Assembly: GCA_035772405.1 (NCBI GenBank)
Contig: JAYKKM010000428.1
Coordinates: forward strand, 6,846,001-6,910,000
Origin: Chrysogorgia sp. JL179-B06
Taxonomy: Eukaryota; Cnidaria; Anthozoa; Scleralcyonacea; Chrysogorgiidae
Length of the DNA: 64,000 nucleotides
Reading direction: 5' to 3'
Every line of letters starts with the position of its first letter. Within the stretch, counting starts at the first letter, position 1. Shown here piece by piece: positions 39,520 to 50,345 of the stretch. Position numbers and translations under genes: made by a program. The notes beneath the pieces were generated by a model. That model saw only the letters and a program-made list of their open reading frames with translations. It had not been told where the DNA came from and searched no databases.

Positions 39520-40119
39520 ATGGAGACTCCGTTTAATATGCTAATTGTTGGTATGACAGCTTGTGGTAAGACGCATTATTTGCTGGAAACATTGGAATCT
39601 GAGTACTTTAATAAATTTGACTACATTGTGTTGATTTGCCCTACTTTTGAGTGGAACAAAGCGTACCAAGATTGGAGATACATACGCGACCCCGACGTGT
39701 TAGCGATAGACTGCGCGCAAGACAGTGTCGACGCTGTTCTCAAGTGTGTAACAAATGTTTTTAAGGGCACTAACACTCTGGTTGTGTTGGACGACTGTGC
39801 GAGTTCTCAAGACGTCAAGAATAGGACTAGTCAATTGGTCAACTTGGCTTTTAGCGCGCGACATTTTATGCTGAGCGTTATTGTCATCACACAACAACTG
39901 ACGTCGATCGCAAAACCGTACAGAGAAAATATTAGTAAGCTCGTTTGCTTCTACTGCCCAAGTAGGAGCGATATGAAGGTCGTTATCGACGATTACCTTG
40001 GAAACATTAGCAGAGAAAAATCGTCGGCGATTGCGACCACATTAAAAAATAATAAGTACGCTAGACTCGAAATCTCACTACGCTATCCATACAGTCACGA
40101 AGTTGTTATTCCGCAATAA
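39520..40119 (+). CDS. atp: Genome-packaging ATPase (FtsK/HerA-A32 type)
   Basis: 199 residues, typical of the short Polinton and A32-like packaging ATPase. Walker A GMTACGKT is at 11-18, Walker B TLVVLDDCASS (D91, D92) near 86-96, and a sensor-like VIVITQQLTS at 121-129. It would pump DNA into a capsid. The ATG lies 16 bp after the capsid stop with a GTGAGTTAATG leader similar to the one before the genes at 35727 and 36794. The next gene starts 3 bp after its stop. Confidence 0.93.
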   Translation: METPFNMLIVGMTACGKTHYLLETLESEYFNKFDYIVLICPTFEWNKAYQDWRYIRDPDVLAIDCAQDSVDAVLKCVTNVFKGTNTLVVLDDCASSQDVKNRTSQLVNLAFSARHFMLSVIVITQQLTSIAKPYRENISKLVCFYCPSRSDMKVVIDDYLGNISREKSSAIATTLKNNKYARLEISLRYPYSHEVVIPQ

Positions 40120-40122
40120 AAT

Positions 40123-40635
40123 ATGGGTATAAGTAATAACGCGATGGTGAAACGCAAAAGTGAAGAAAACCCCACGATTGAGGAACTAGTTGAGGAGACC
40201 GCTGACACTTCGACTGTGGAAGACAACATTGACGTTAGGAGAGCCGAACTTATTAGACTGTCTGGCGATGGTGTGGTAAGTCAATCTGAAGCGTACATTA
40301 AAAAAGCGTCCGCAAAGGTTATCGATAAGATATGGCACCAATATGAGTTGAAGAGAATGGAAATCGCAAACGCTTTTCTCACTGACTTGCTAATCAGCAA
40401 ATTCGCTAACTTACTAGATGGGTTGAACGCTATTGAGAATCCTGACGAACTAAATGATGAGTTGCAAAAAGACCCGTTATTGAAGAAAGACGTTGAGAGC
40501 ATTGTCGCGATTGTGACACCGTACGTGCCTTTCTTGGGCTTGTTGTCGGGAGGAATCACAACGTCGAAATATGTGTACGATCACCATTTTAGAAAAGAGG
40601 CGACAAACACTGAAAATAGTGAACAAACGGACTAA
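40123..40635 (+). CDS. Conserved-position protein after the ATPase
   Basis: 170 residues, acidic N-terminus (residues 10-45), helical middle (YELKRMEIANAFLTDLLISK) and a hydrophobic stretch VAIVTPYVPFLGLLSGG near 125-142 that could be one membrane pass. No known motif and no cysteine protease signature. Its last 13 codons lie inside the right TIR, just as the polymerase ends inside the left one. Function unknown. Confidence 0.6.
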   Translation: MGISNNAMVKRKSEENPTIEELVEETADTSTVEDNIDVRRAELIRLSGDGVVSQSEAYIKKASAKVIDKIWHQYELKRMEIANAFLTDLLISKFANLLDGLNAIENPDELNDELQKDPLLKKDVESIVAIVTPYVPFLGLLSGGITTSKYVYDHHFRKEATNTENSEQTD

Positions 40636-40714
40636 TCTATTATTAACAGGTGGCAATAACCTAATTTGCATAACAGGTGGCAATTTTATCACGCGTGAGA
40701 CACTTTTACGACAC

Positions 40715-41030
40715 ATAAATTTGTAAAAATGTTTAAACGACTATTTTTTTAAATGTGATTTGACAAATTTGTGAAAATGTTGAAACGACTATTTTTTAAA
40801 TGTGATTTGACAAATTTGTGAAAATGTTGGAACGATTATTTTTAAATGTGATTTGGTAAATTTGCGAAAATGTTGGAACGACTATTTTTAAATATGATTC
40901 GACAAATTTGTGAAAATGTTGAAACGACACTCTCTATTTTTTAAATGTGATTTAACAAATTTGTGAAAATGTTGAAACGACTATTTTTAAACTTGACTGA
41001 AATGTGGTTTGGTATAAATTCAGTATTGTT
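40715..41030. repeat. Six 47-bp iterons (right)
   Basis: Mirror of the left iterons, starting 80 bp after the last gene. Unit words are AAATGTGATTTGACAAATTT and GTGAAAATGTTGAAACGAC. Confidence 0.85.
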
Positions 41031-41100
41031 TCACAAGTCTCGCGTGTGTTTGACATTAATCGGTGGAGAGGGGTGTGTCAAGCCAAATTAACGACCGCTG

Positions 41101-41271
41101 TAGTAGTATAGCAAGTGGGGCTGTGGGCTTATTCGACCTCAACCGTGAATATAAATGCCAAAACATCACCAAATTTGTCGAGTCGTGACTTGGCCAAATT
41201 TGGTGATGTTTTGGCATTTATATTCACGGTTGAGGTCGATTGGGCTCGCAGCCCCACTTGCTATACTACTG
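41101..41271. repeat. TIR hairpin element (right copy)
   Basis: Mirror of 21986-22158, with the same GTAGTATAGCAAGTGGGGCT ends. It directly borders the palindromic insertion on the inner side. Confidence 0.85.
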
Positions 41272-42309
41272 TTAAAGTAAGTTAAAAGTTAAAAGTCAAC
41301 GCAAAGTTAAAAGTTAAAAGTCAACGCAAAGTTAAAGTTAAAAGTTAAAACAAAGTTAAAGTAAAGTTAAAAGTTAAAGTAAAGTTAAAAGTTAAAGGTC
41401 AACGCAAAGTTAATGTTAAAAGTTAAAGCAAAGTTAAAGTTAAAGTAAACATAAAGTTAAAGTAAAGTTAAAAGTTAAAGTAAACATAAAGTTTAAAGTA
41501 AAGTTAAAAGTTAAAGTTAAAAGTTAAAGTAAAGTTAAAAGTTAAAGTTAAAAGTCAACGCAAAGTTAAAGTAAACATAAAGTTAAAGTAAAGTTAAAAG
41601 TTAAAGTTAAAAGTTAAAGTAAAGTTACAGCAAAGTTAAAAGTTTAGTTTAGTTTAGTTTATTAGATTTTTCACTCTTAGGTGAACGGAATACCCCAACA
41701 GGCTAGAAGCCCAATTATAGGGGTTCCGAGGGCCTACGATTTAAGGTCGTTATCCGAGAAGATTGTAGTTAAAGTAAAGTTACAGCGAAGTTAAAAGTTA
41801 TAGCAAAGTTAAAAGTTAAAGTAAAGTTAAAGTAAAGTTAAATTTAAAAATTAAAGTTAAATTTAAAAATTAAAGTAAAGTTAAAAGTTAAAGTAAAGTT
41901 AAAAGTTAAAGCAAAGTTAAATGTTAAAGTAAAGTTAAAAGTTAATGTAAAGTTAAAAGTAAAATTAAAAGTTAAAGGCAGGATCGATCATCACTTGAGC
42001 GTTCGCTAACAGTTTCTTGACAAACGTTTTTCATGTTTTGTGCAATGAAAAATTTGATCCTGTGTCAGGGGTGAGCGGAGATAGTAGGTATATAACGGGC
42101 CACAGGGCCACGAAAAAGGCCCCCAGGGCCATTTTGAAGGATTTATCCCCAGAGAAAGGGCCACGAAAAAGGCCCTCCGTGCAATTTTGTAAACTTATCA
42201 ATATAAATGTTATGCAGTGAACTAAACTATTCAGTTGACATCATTAAAGTAAAGTTAAAAGTTTAAGTAAAAAGTTAAAGTAAATTTAAAGTTAAAGTTA
42301 AAAGTTTAA

Positions 42310-42627
42310 ACTGCTAAGACTGCTACCTCTAGAGGACTGCTATCTCTGTCCTACTGGAACGAGTACCTGGACTTAGCATACCTTTTTAAAGCATTACTTG
42401 TTTGGTTCATGTGACTCTTACATTTCTATTAATTCCTCCAGCCGTGCAACAAGACGTACAAACCGATCAAATCAATTTGTTTTAAATATCCCTAAAGTGA
42501 ATAGCGTAACTTTTCAGAACAGTTTCTACTGTAGAACCCCTTGGATATTCAACTCTCTACCATCACATCTGCGAGACGTTAACCTTTCTATTGGATCTGA
42601 ACTGCTATAACACAACCAAATTCCGCA
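42310..42627 (+). pseudogene. LINE 3' fragment, palindrome left arm
   Basis: Encodes pieces of the reverse-transcriptase C-terminal region: an EYLDLAYLFK-like stretch in one frame and SYISINSSSRATRRTNRSNQ and WIFNSLPSHLRDVNLSIG in another. The NSLPSHLR ending is typical of CR1/L2/Jockey-group LINEs. A 9-bp deletion shortens it compared with the other arm. Confidence 0.7.
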
Positions 42628-42770
42628 TGAGTAGCAGGGATACACCCACAGAGCTTATCGCTCCATTACGGGGTCCCTAAGATAAAAAAACTAACAGCAC
42701 ATTTTAACAAGAAGACTAGATAGGGAACGACACAGGTGACATTTTACACATACGGTTTTAAAGGTTTGCG

Positions 42771-43090
42771 GAATTTGGTTGTGTTTTAGCAGTTCAGATT
42801 TGAATTGTCCAATAGAAAGGTTAACGTCTCGCAGATGTGATGGTAGAGAGTTGAATATCCAAGGGGTTCTACAGTAGAAACTGTTCTGAAAAGTTACGCT
42901 ATTCACTTTAGGGATATTTAAAACAAATTGATTTGATCGGTTTGTACGTCTTGTTGCACGGCTGGAGGAATTAATAGAAATGTAAGAGTCACATGAACCA
43001 AACAAGTAATGCTTTAAAAAGGTATGCTAAGTCCAGGTACTCGTTCCAGTAGGACAGAGATAGCAGTCCTCTAGAGGTAGCAGTCTTAGC
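42771..43090 (-). pseudogene. LINE 3' fragment, palindrome right arm
   Basis: Inverted partner of 42310-42627, about 10 bp longer, and it continues to a stop near 42691 with FKTVCVKCHLCRSL. No endonuclease or catalytic RT motif is present, so it is a dead 3' piece carried in the TIR. Confidence 0.7.
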
Positions 43091-44114
43091 AGTTTAAACT
43101 TTTAACTTTAACTTTAAATTTACTTTAACTTTTTACTTAAACTTTTAACTTTACTTTAATGATGTCAACTGAATAGTTTAGTTCACTGCATAACATTTAT
43201 ATTGATAAGTTTACAAAATTGCACGGAGGGCCTTTTTCGTGGCCCTTTCTCTGGGGATAAATCCTTCAAAATGGCCCTGGGGGCCTTTTTCGTGGCCCTG
43301 TGGCCCGTTATATACCTACTATCTCCGCTCACCCCTGACACAGGATCAAATTTTTCATTGCACAAAACATGAAAAAGTTTGTCAAGAAACTGTTAGCGAA
43401 CGCTCAAGTGATGATCGATCCTGCCTTTAACTTTTAATTTTACTTTTAACTTTACATTAACTTTTAACTTTACTTTAACATTTAACTTTGCTTTAACTTT
43501 TAACTTTACTTTAACTTTTAACTTTACTTTAATTTTTAAATTTAACTTTAATTTTTAAATTTAACTTTACTTTAACTTTACTTTAACTTTTAACTTTGCT
43601 ATAACTTTTAACTTCGCTGTAACTTTACTTTAACTACAATCTTCTCGGATAACGACCTTAAATCGTAGGCCCTCGGAACCCCTATAATTGGGCTTCTAGC
43701 CTGTTGGGGTATTCCGTTCACCTAAGAGTGAAAAATCTAATAAACTAAACTAAACTAAACTTTTAACTTTGCTGTAACTTTACTTTAACTTTTAACTTTA
43801 ACTTTTAACTTTACTTTAACTTTATGTTTACTTTAACTTTGCGTTGACTTTTAACTTTAACTTTTAACTTTACTTTAACTTTTAACTTTAACTTTTAACT
43901 TTACTTTAACTTTATGTTTACTTTAACTTTTAACTTTACTTTAACTTTATGTTTACTTTAACTTTAACTTTGCTTTAACTTTTAACTTTAACTTTGCGTT
44001 GACCTTTAACTTTTAACTTTACTTTAACTTTTAACTTTACTTTAACTTTGTTTTAACTTTTAACTTTAACTTTGCGTTGACTTTTAACTTTTAACTTTGC
44101 GTTGACTTTTAACT

Positions 44115-44775
44115 TTTAACTTACTTTAACTTTTAACTTTAACGTTTAACTTTACTTTAACTTTAACTTTTAACTTTAACTTTCAACTTTACTTTAACTT
44201 TATGTTCACTTTAACTTTAACTTTGCTTTAACTTTTAACTTTTGAGGGGTGGATGGGTGAATTGTGAGGGAGAGGTATTACTTTAACTTCACTTTAACTT
44301 TTAACTTTACTTTAACTTTGTTTTAACTTTAACTTTGTGTTGACTTTTAACTTTTAACTTTACTTTAACTTTTAACTTTTAACTTACTTTAACTTTGCTT
44401 TAACTTTTAACTTTAACTTTGCGTTGACTTTTAACTTTAACTTTTAACTTTGCTTTAACTTTTAACTTTAACTTTGCGTTGACTTTTAACTTTAACTTTT
44501 AACTTTACTTTAACTTTTAACTTTAACTTTTAACTTTAACTTTTAACTTTACTTTAACTTTATGTTTACTTTAACTTTTTACTTTACTTTAACTTTTAAC
44601 TTTACTTTAACTTTGCTTTAACTTTTAACTTTAACTTTGCGTTGACTTTTAACTTTAACTTTTAACTTTACTTTAACTTTTTACTTTACTTTAACTTTAT
44701 GTTTACTTTAACTTTTAAACTTTACTTTAACTTTATGTTCACTTAAACTTTAACTTTGCTTTAACTTTTAACTTT
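44115..44775. repeat. AAAGTTA-type array (right TIR)
   Basis: Reverse complement of the left array at 21330-21985 (here read as TAACTTT units). It ends in the shared GAGGGGTGGATGGGTGAATT block. Confidence 0.93.
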
Positions 44776-44813
44776 TGAGGGGTGGATGGGTGAATTGTGA
44801 GGGAGAGGTATTC

Positions 44814-45149
44814 ATGGAGGTGAGCGGGGATAGTAGGTATATTTCTCAAACGGGCCACAGGGTCGCGAAAAAGGCCCTCCGGGCCATTTGGTGTGTTTTG
44901 GAGAACCGACTTGTGGAGAACCGAAAAGACGAAGATTTGAACACGCAATTACTTCGGGCACACACAATCCTAAAACTAAAGGAAAGAAAAACACTACAGA
45001 AAACGGTTACAAAAGCTAAAGAAGAAACGATACAGCCTTGGAATCCTAATGAGAAACGCAGTTCATATCGCAACGACAAGATATCATATTGGTTAATCAG
45101 CTACACCAATATGCAGCGAGAGAGAAAAAAAGAAGGAAAAGCGAGTTAA
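44814..45149 (+). CDS. TIR open frame, doubtful gene (right copy)
   Basis: Mirror of the frame at 20881-21297, 111 codons from the ATG at 44814. A 2-bp GA difference near 45119 shifts the frame and ends it earlier. Weak as a gene, for the reasons given for the left copy. Confidence 0.18.
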   Translation: MEVSGDSRYISQTGHRVAKKALRAIWCVLENRLVENRKDEDLNTQLLRAHTILKLKERKTLQKTVTKAKEETIQPWNPNEKRSSYRNDKISYWLISYTNMQRERKKEGKAS

Positions 45150-48029
45150 TGTTTGTCAGAGAAGCCGATAAACACTCTTACCACGCGTTATTAATTTTTG
45201 TGACTGCTGTAACAACACGTAATGTGTATTAAGGAATAAAATGAAATTAAAGTGTATTTTCATCACTCGCCTGACAATTATAGATTGCCTTTCTTCCGAG
45301 GGTAGTTGGTGAAAGTCCGACAAATGGTTTGCTAATCTCAATAAGCATTAGCATAGCAACGCTGTAACGCAATGCCGTTTAAATTTATATTTTTTCCAAG
45401 TCAATATGTGTGAGATCTTGAACAGTTCTTCGCACTGTTTCCCGAAGTGTTTCTTCATCATAGGAATTGTGTACACTAAAGCGAGATAAGCCATAATACG
45501 GCAAAAAATTATTAGGGTTCATCTCTTTGTATAGATGTGGCGAAAACACACTAGGTTCAGTCGAACGCTGAGACAGACATATAGGTGCAGTCGAAGACTA
45601 AGGCAATCGCACAACTCCCGATGAGAGTCAAGGAGTCGGAATTGGAATCGGTGATATTCCAAATATAATTAAATTTAGGGTTAGGAGTCTACACGGGATG
45701 TGAGGCGTTTTCATGACGCTAATTATACTTTCGTTCGCAACACAGAGAGCCGCCTAGGCTCTAGCTTTGGCTTCTCGAATGGTCTGATTCAGCCAAATAA
45801 ACCTTAGCAAACCGCGTTAAAGTTCTATTTCGATTGTATCTAGAAAAGCAATTTTGATAAAGTTTTATTTCGCTTACAGGCAAATGAATGCGTTTGAAGA
45901 GGTTAGAGTTAGGAGTCTACGAGGGAATACTTAATTAGTGTTAAGAACGCCTCACATCGAAGTCATGGATGATAAATATCCCTAATTATCCCATATTGAC
46001 TAATGCCGGTTTACCCATAAATATCCTAGTGTGTACCCTCAAATCAATTAAATATTCCCAAGACATGCAAATATTTGTGAGTTGCACCACTAATGCCTCT
46101 TAACGACCCACGGGCTATTGTCCAAGTGAGCACTCAACCTTCGCTTCGTTTGACAAGTCAATACGATTCAAAATTCGTTCTTCGTACGGCTTCGCTTCGT
46201 CCAGAGAAGCCCTTAGGTTATACGTTAAAGTCGCTAGGTTTCACTGATTTCATCATAAACGCGTTAAAGATTTAATCCATCTATTTGGACACTTTTACCG
46301 TTGAACAATCTTTGATGTCCCTCTATACAGGTTTTTAGGTACACAATAACTTTGAAAATGAACTGAGTCAGCCAAATTTAAAGCTCGATCATTTTAACCC
46401 TCCATAAATTTTAGTTCTCTCTGTATAGAGGACGCAAAAATAGCTGATAAGTTCTTTTACGGTTTTCGATTTTGTCCATTCGTGTCCGAGATATCTGTCT
46501 TTAAACATTACCAAAAAGCTCTATTTTGAATTCCCCGCTAGAAATTTCCTCAAATGCTATTCGCAAATAGGCGAATATCGCAAATAGTCAAAATGGGGCT
46601 CTTACTTCGTGTATTACATAATTGAAATCTTTAGTTTAAAAGTAAGGTTAGTATTCCTTTATTTCAGGGCTAGGACTAGAGTTTTTATTTGGGTTATGGT
46701 TATGGTTATGGTTATGGTTAGGGTTTTTGTTCTTGTACAGGGACTTTATTAGTTTCGAACGTTATTTGTTCAAATCAATCATTTATAATCACGATTCTTA
46801 CGGACTTACAAATCTCGATGCCTACATTTCGGAGAAAACTTTCGAACCTTTCACGAGGACAAGAGATGGGAGAGTGATGACCGTATAAACTCCCTCCTAT
46901 ACGAACGGGCCAAAAGGCCTTATCGGGCCAAAGAAGGTCAGATAGGGCCTAAACGGGCCTAATACAATACCATGGTGGGTCCCAAAGGTACACGAGACTA
47001 GGGTTAAGAGTCGTAAAGGTGAAAGGCTAAAAATACTAATTCGTTTCTGTTAGGTATGCCCCGTTAAAGTAAACGTTGAAAAACATGTATACGTTTGTAA
47101 CTGGTATACATATTTTTTAACTCTATATTTGTGTCACGTATTAATAAGGTTTTATATATCTCCATAAGTGCCCTTGTAAACACATGCTTTCAGGCGAAAT
47201 ATGCAAATATCGGCCGTAGGATAAGTTGGCCAGGAAGCCTTATTTTGTAATTCCTGATCATTTTGCGAATGGTTTCTTCAGAATACTTTACGCCAAAACA
47301 ACTATGTCGATACGTTTGAGATCTAGAACAGTTCTTCACACTGTTTCCCGAAGGGTTTCTTCCCCCATTGGAATCCCCTACACTAACGCGAGATAATTAG
47401 CGATAATTCGCCAAATTCATGAACATGTATGCAAATCTTAACCTTAACAACGTGAATATACATCATGACAACGGCGTCATAAAATAGCCGAGTCATCCAG
47501 TTTAACCAAGACGATTAACTTTATATTTTTTCAATATGTTTGAGATCTTGAACAGTTCTTCGAACTGTTTCCCTAAGTGTTTCTTCATCATAGGAATTGT
47601 GTACACTAAAACGAGATAAGCCATAATACGGCCAAAATTATTAGGGTTCATCTCTTTGTATGTATATGCGGTGAAAACGCAGGTTCAGTCGAACGCTAAG
47701 ATATATAGGCTCAGCCGAACGCTTAGGCAATCGCACGACTCCCAATGAGAGTCAAGGAGTCGGAAATGAAATCGGTGATATTCCAATTTAGGGTTATGAA
47801 GGTGGAATGGGATTGGGTGTCTACGAGGCTTACTTTCGTTCGCAACACAGAGACAGCATACGATGGGGGTTCCAAAGGTACACGAGACTAGGGTTAGGGA
47901 TCGTAAAGGTGAAAGAGGCTTAGAGGTAATTACTTCCGTCCCTCACATGTGCAACGCGTTCGTCACGCTAACAATACTAATTACTTTTTGTACGCAACGC
48001 TCTTTGTTCTGCCTCGGAACGCGCGAAGA
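45150..48029. other. Outer right TIR, non-coding
   Basis: Mirror of 18084-20961, with the direct repeats A and B, a GGCC-rich run (46905-46965) and TTATGGTTATGGTTAGGG at about 46695-46725. No gene supported. Confidence 0.7.
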
Positions 48030-48685
48030 TACAAACATATATCACTATATAAACAACAGATACATATAATAAACATGTCTTACATATATTAAACAACGTA
48101 AAACGGAATATATCTTCTTCCATGCTGCAGTGGCATATCAGTGAATCATATAGTAAATCGTGTAATATTATAAGCAATCAATATGATGTACAATGAATGC
48201 CTAAAAAAGGAATCGTATCCTTCATGAATGATGAAACCACGGTCAATAAACGATACATGGTGCTCTTAAAAACAGTTACAGTATTTATATTACCTATATA
48301 TAGTATTGACACTCGCTGCGTGAAGAAGGTATATCGACGTGTAGTTATTTCATGTTTTATGTCACACCGTGGGCACATAATGTTTTAGGCCAGGCAATGC
48401 CTTTCTCGCAAAACATTCAATGAAACATAGAATAACAATGCAATCTCGGAAACATGTGTTACAAAATTCTTAGTAGAATGATGAACAGCAATCTATCTTG
48501 TATACAATCATCGGTATCATTGATGTCATTTAGCTAAAATTATTATTCCCTATACGTAACTATAATTACAATCTAAATCGGAAAAAAACGTATTGCGTTG
48601 GTTATAACGAGCATATAACAACATTTGCAAACAACAAAGAAGAAAGTTTTGGTATAGGTTACAATCACGTCATTAAGCCGCAAAG
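48030..48685. other. Inverted host flank of the Polinton
   Basis: 656 bp with no gene and no similarity to the element. Because the target duplication and terminal repeat next to it are reversed, this segment is best read as right flanking host DNA that was inverted together with the element end. Confidence 0.75.
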
Positions 48686-48691
48686 TGTATC
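48686..48691 (-). other. Target-site duplication, right (inverted)
   Basis: TGTATC on the plus strand, which is GATACA on the minus strand, exactly the left duplication at 17857-17862. It directly abuts the AG terminus at 48692. Confidence 0.85.
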
Positions 48692-48697
48692 AGTAGG

Positions 48698-48732
<35 letters not shown>

Positions 48733-48904
48733 ATATACGCCCCAAAGGGATGCCGCCTCATTAAAAAGTCATTAAGAAGTGAAACAATGGTGCATGTTCG
48801 GTCAACATGCGGATCACTTTTGGGTGATTAACGGATAGAATAGTACACTAACTTGAACCTCATTGGTGAATTTTCAGTCGGACCTCTGCGAAGACATCTC
48901 CCTC
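48692..48904. repeat. Displaced outer end of the right TIR
   Basis: Identical to 17863-18082 in the same orientation except for a shorter poly-C (32 against 39). In a normal Polinton this end would be the reverse complement. The break points are 48029/48030 and 48904/48905. Confidence 0.93.
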
Positions 48905-49018
48905 ATATGTAGCTTGTTTTAACTACATTGATGCTTTCAGTGTATTTGTACATCTTAATTTCTTCTAGAGTATATTCGATTTGTATTTATATGTATATGC
49001 TGGCGGAGTACAGTACTG

Positions 49019-49172
<154 letters not shown>

Positions 49173-50194
49173 CTCACTTTCATAAATATTGTCATCTTTG
49201 TTATTATTACGAAAGTGAATTTGTTTTGATATACGTACACCTAATCACATGAGTCACTTTCGTTTCAGACTGAACATGTGATTATCATGATCCTGACGTC
49301 CACTGTCGGTGCATTCAAGACTACTGCGTTCTGGAAGATTATGAGGTACTTTATGGATTGTTTTTATTAATGTGATGGTAAACTAAAGGGTTCCATCTTG
49401 CTGCAGGCTAGGGTAATTATTACGGAAGTGTTGAAATAATTTGTCTACTTATAGTTTTAGAATTATAGTCTTCTTTAATCTGTAACTGGTATATGGTATC
49501 ACATTACAAGAGCTGTCTGAGTTTCGTCTGGGCTCTAGTTCGTGGAACTGATAAGAGTCGGTAGATGAAAGTTGGTATGGGAGTTTTCTCGACTCTTCTT
49601 GCTCCTGATCAAACAAAAATGAGGGTCGATGAGAGTTGGTAGACCGAAGAGACTGTTCCTTTGACTTTTGTTTGATTACACAACACCAACAAAAAACAAC
49701 AATGGAAACGTCTCACATTCTCAACCTCTTCCAATTAAGCTCTCATTGACGCTTATCAAAATGTGAACCGGTTTTAAAACATATGCATGTAGCCATCTGT
49801 AGGCTATAGTTATGATAAGTGGATGCAGACTAGGAGTGTCAGTATGAAAGTTAACTGATGTGAGTTCGCGCTGAAACAAGAGTGCGAGTTCCAAAGTGAA
49901 AGATAAATCTGATTGTTATTTAGCTGCGGTAGTGAAAGCTCTCATCGCATGTTGCATACAAGGAAGGATTATAGAAGGCAAAACTATATATGAGGCAAGG
50001 CTCCCTACAACATCTTAATCATGGGGCCGGTGGTATAAATCTCTTATATTAACTATACGATTTAGGTTCCCTTAAATCATAGTTAAATTCAATCACTTAG
50101 TTAAGAATAAAGGTGTTGTAGTTAACACTAACTATAGTTAAAGTTAACTACCTTTCTATAGAACTGGGCACCCTGGTCAGGTGGTTTATCATTT

Positions 50195-50345
50195 AGCAAT
50201 TATTGAACGAGGTTGAGCGTGATATGAAGAATTATCATGCCCGAAGTTTGCCGTTATCAACCGAAGCCGCAGGCTGAGGTTGATAACGGCAAACTGAGGG
50301 CATGATAATTCTTCATATCACGCGAAAACCGAGTTCAATAATTGT
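50195..50345. repeat. Hairpin element (MITE-like)
   Basis: Long inverted repeat with stem words CGTGATATGAAGAATTATCA and GTTTGCCGTTATCAACC and a small GC-containing loop (GAAGCCGCAGGCTGA). Outer arms match as CAATTATTGAAC and GTTCAATAATTG. Confidence 0.75.

Larger units (their letters stand above)
41273..44130. repeat. 2.85 kb palindrome in the right TIR only
   Basis: Two arms (about 41273-42627 and 42771-44130) are near-perfect inverted copies around a 143-bp spacer. Each arm holds AAAGTTA-type arrays, a CCTACGATTTAAGGTCGTTA block (41640-41770; mirror 43634-43762), a GGCC-rich block (42070-42180; mirror 43205-43330) and a LINE 3' fragment. Its length equals the size difference between the two TIRs, so it is an insertion between the hairpin and the array. 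Confidence 0.85.
17863..48029. mobile_element. Polinton/Maverick element, about 30.4 kb
   Basis: The element begins with AGTAGGTAAC and a C-tract, has multi-kb terminal inverted repeats and a 6-bp target duplication, and encodes the hallmark genes: protein-primed DNA polymerase B, retroviral-type integrase, packaging ATPase and a capsid protein set. The last 213 bp of the right repeat are not at the end but at 48692-48904 in inverted orientation. Most genes are open over full length, so the copy looks young apart from a frame change in the integrase chromodomain. Polintons are self-synthesising transposons related to virus-like adintoviruses; capsid genes suggest, but do not prove, a virion stage. 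Confidence 0.95.
40596..48029. repeat. Right terminal inverted repeat (main part)
   Basis: Reverse complement of the left TIR from 22663 outward to 18084. It carries an extra 2.85 kb palindromic segment at about 41273-44115 and breaks off at 48029. The missing outer 213 bp lie at 48692-48904 in the opposite orientation. Confidence 0.93.

Noticed and set aside
40123..40635. Missing protease hidden in this protein
   Set aside because: It has no cysteines in a protease-like context and no His/Asp/Cys order.
42398..43005. Two mirrored small genes
   Set aside because: They encode the tail of a LINE reverse transcriptase on both arms of a palindrome and are dead fragments.
48692..48904. Start of a second Polinton in the same orientation
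   Set aside because: After 220 bp the sequence does not continue into TIR, and the adjoining six bases are the reverse complement of the left target duplication. An inversion explains it better.
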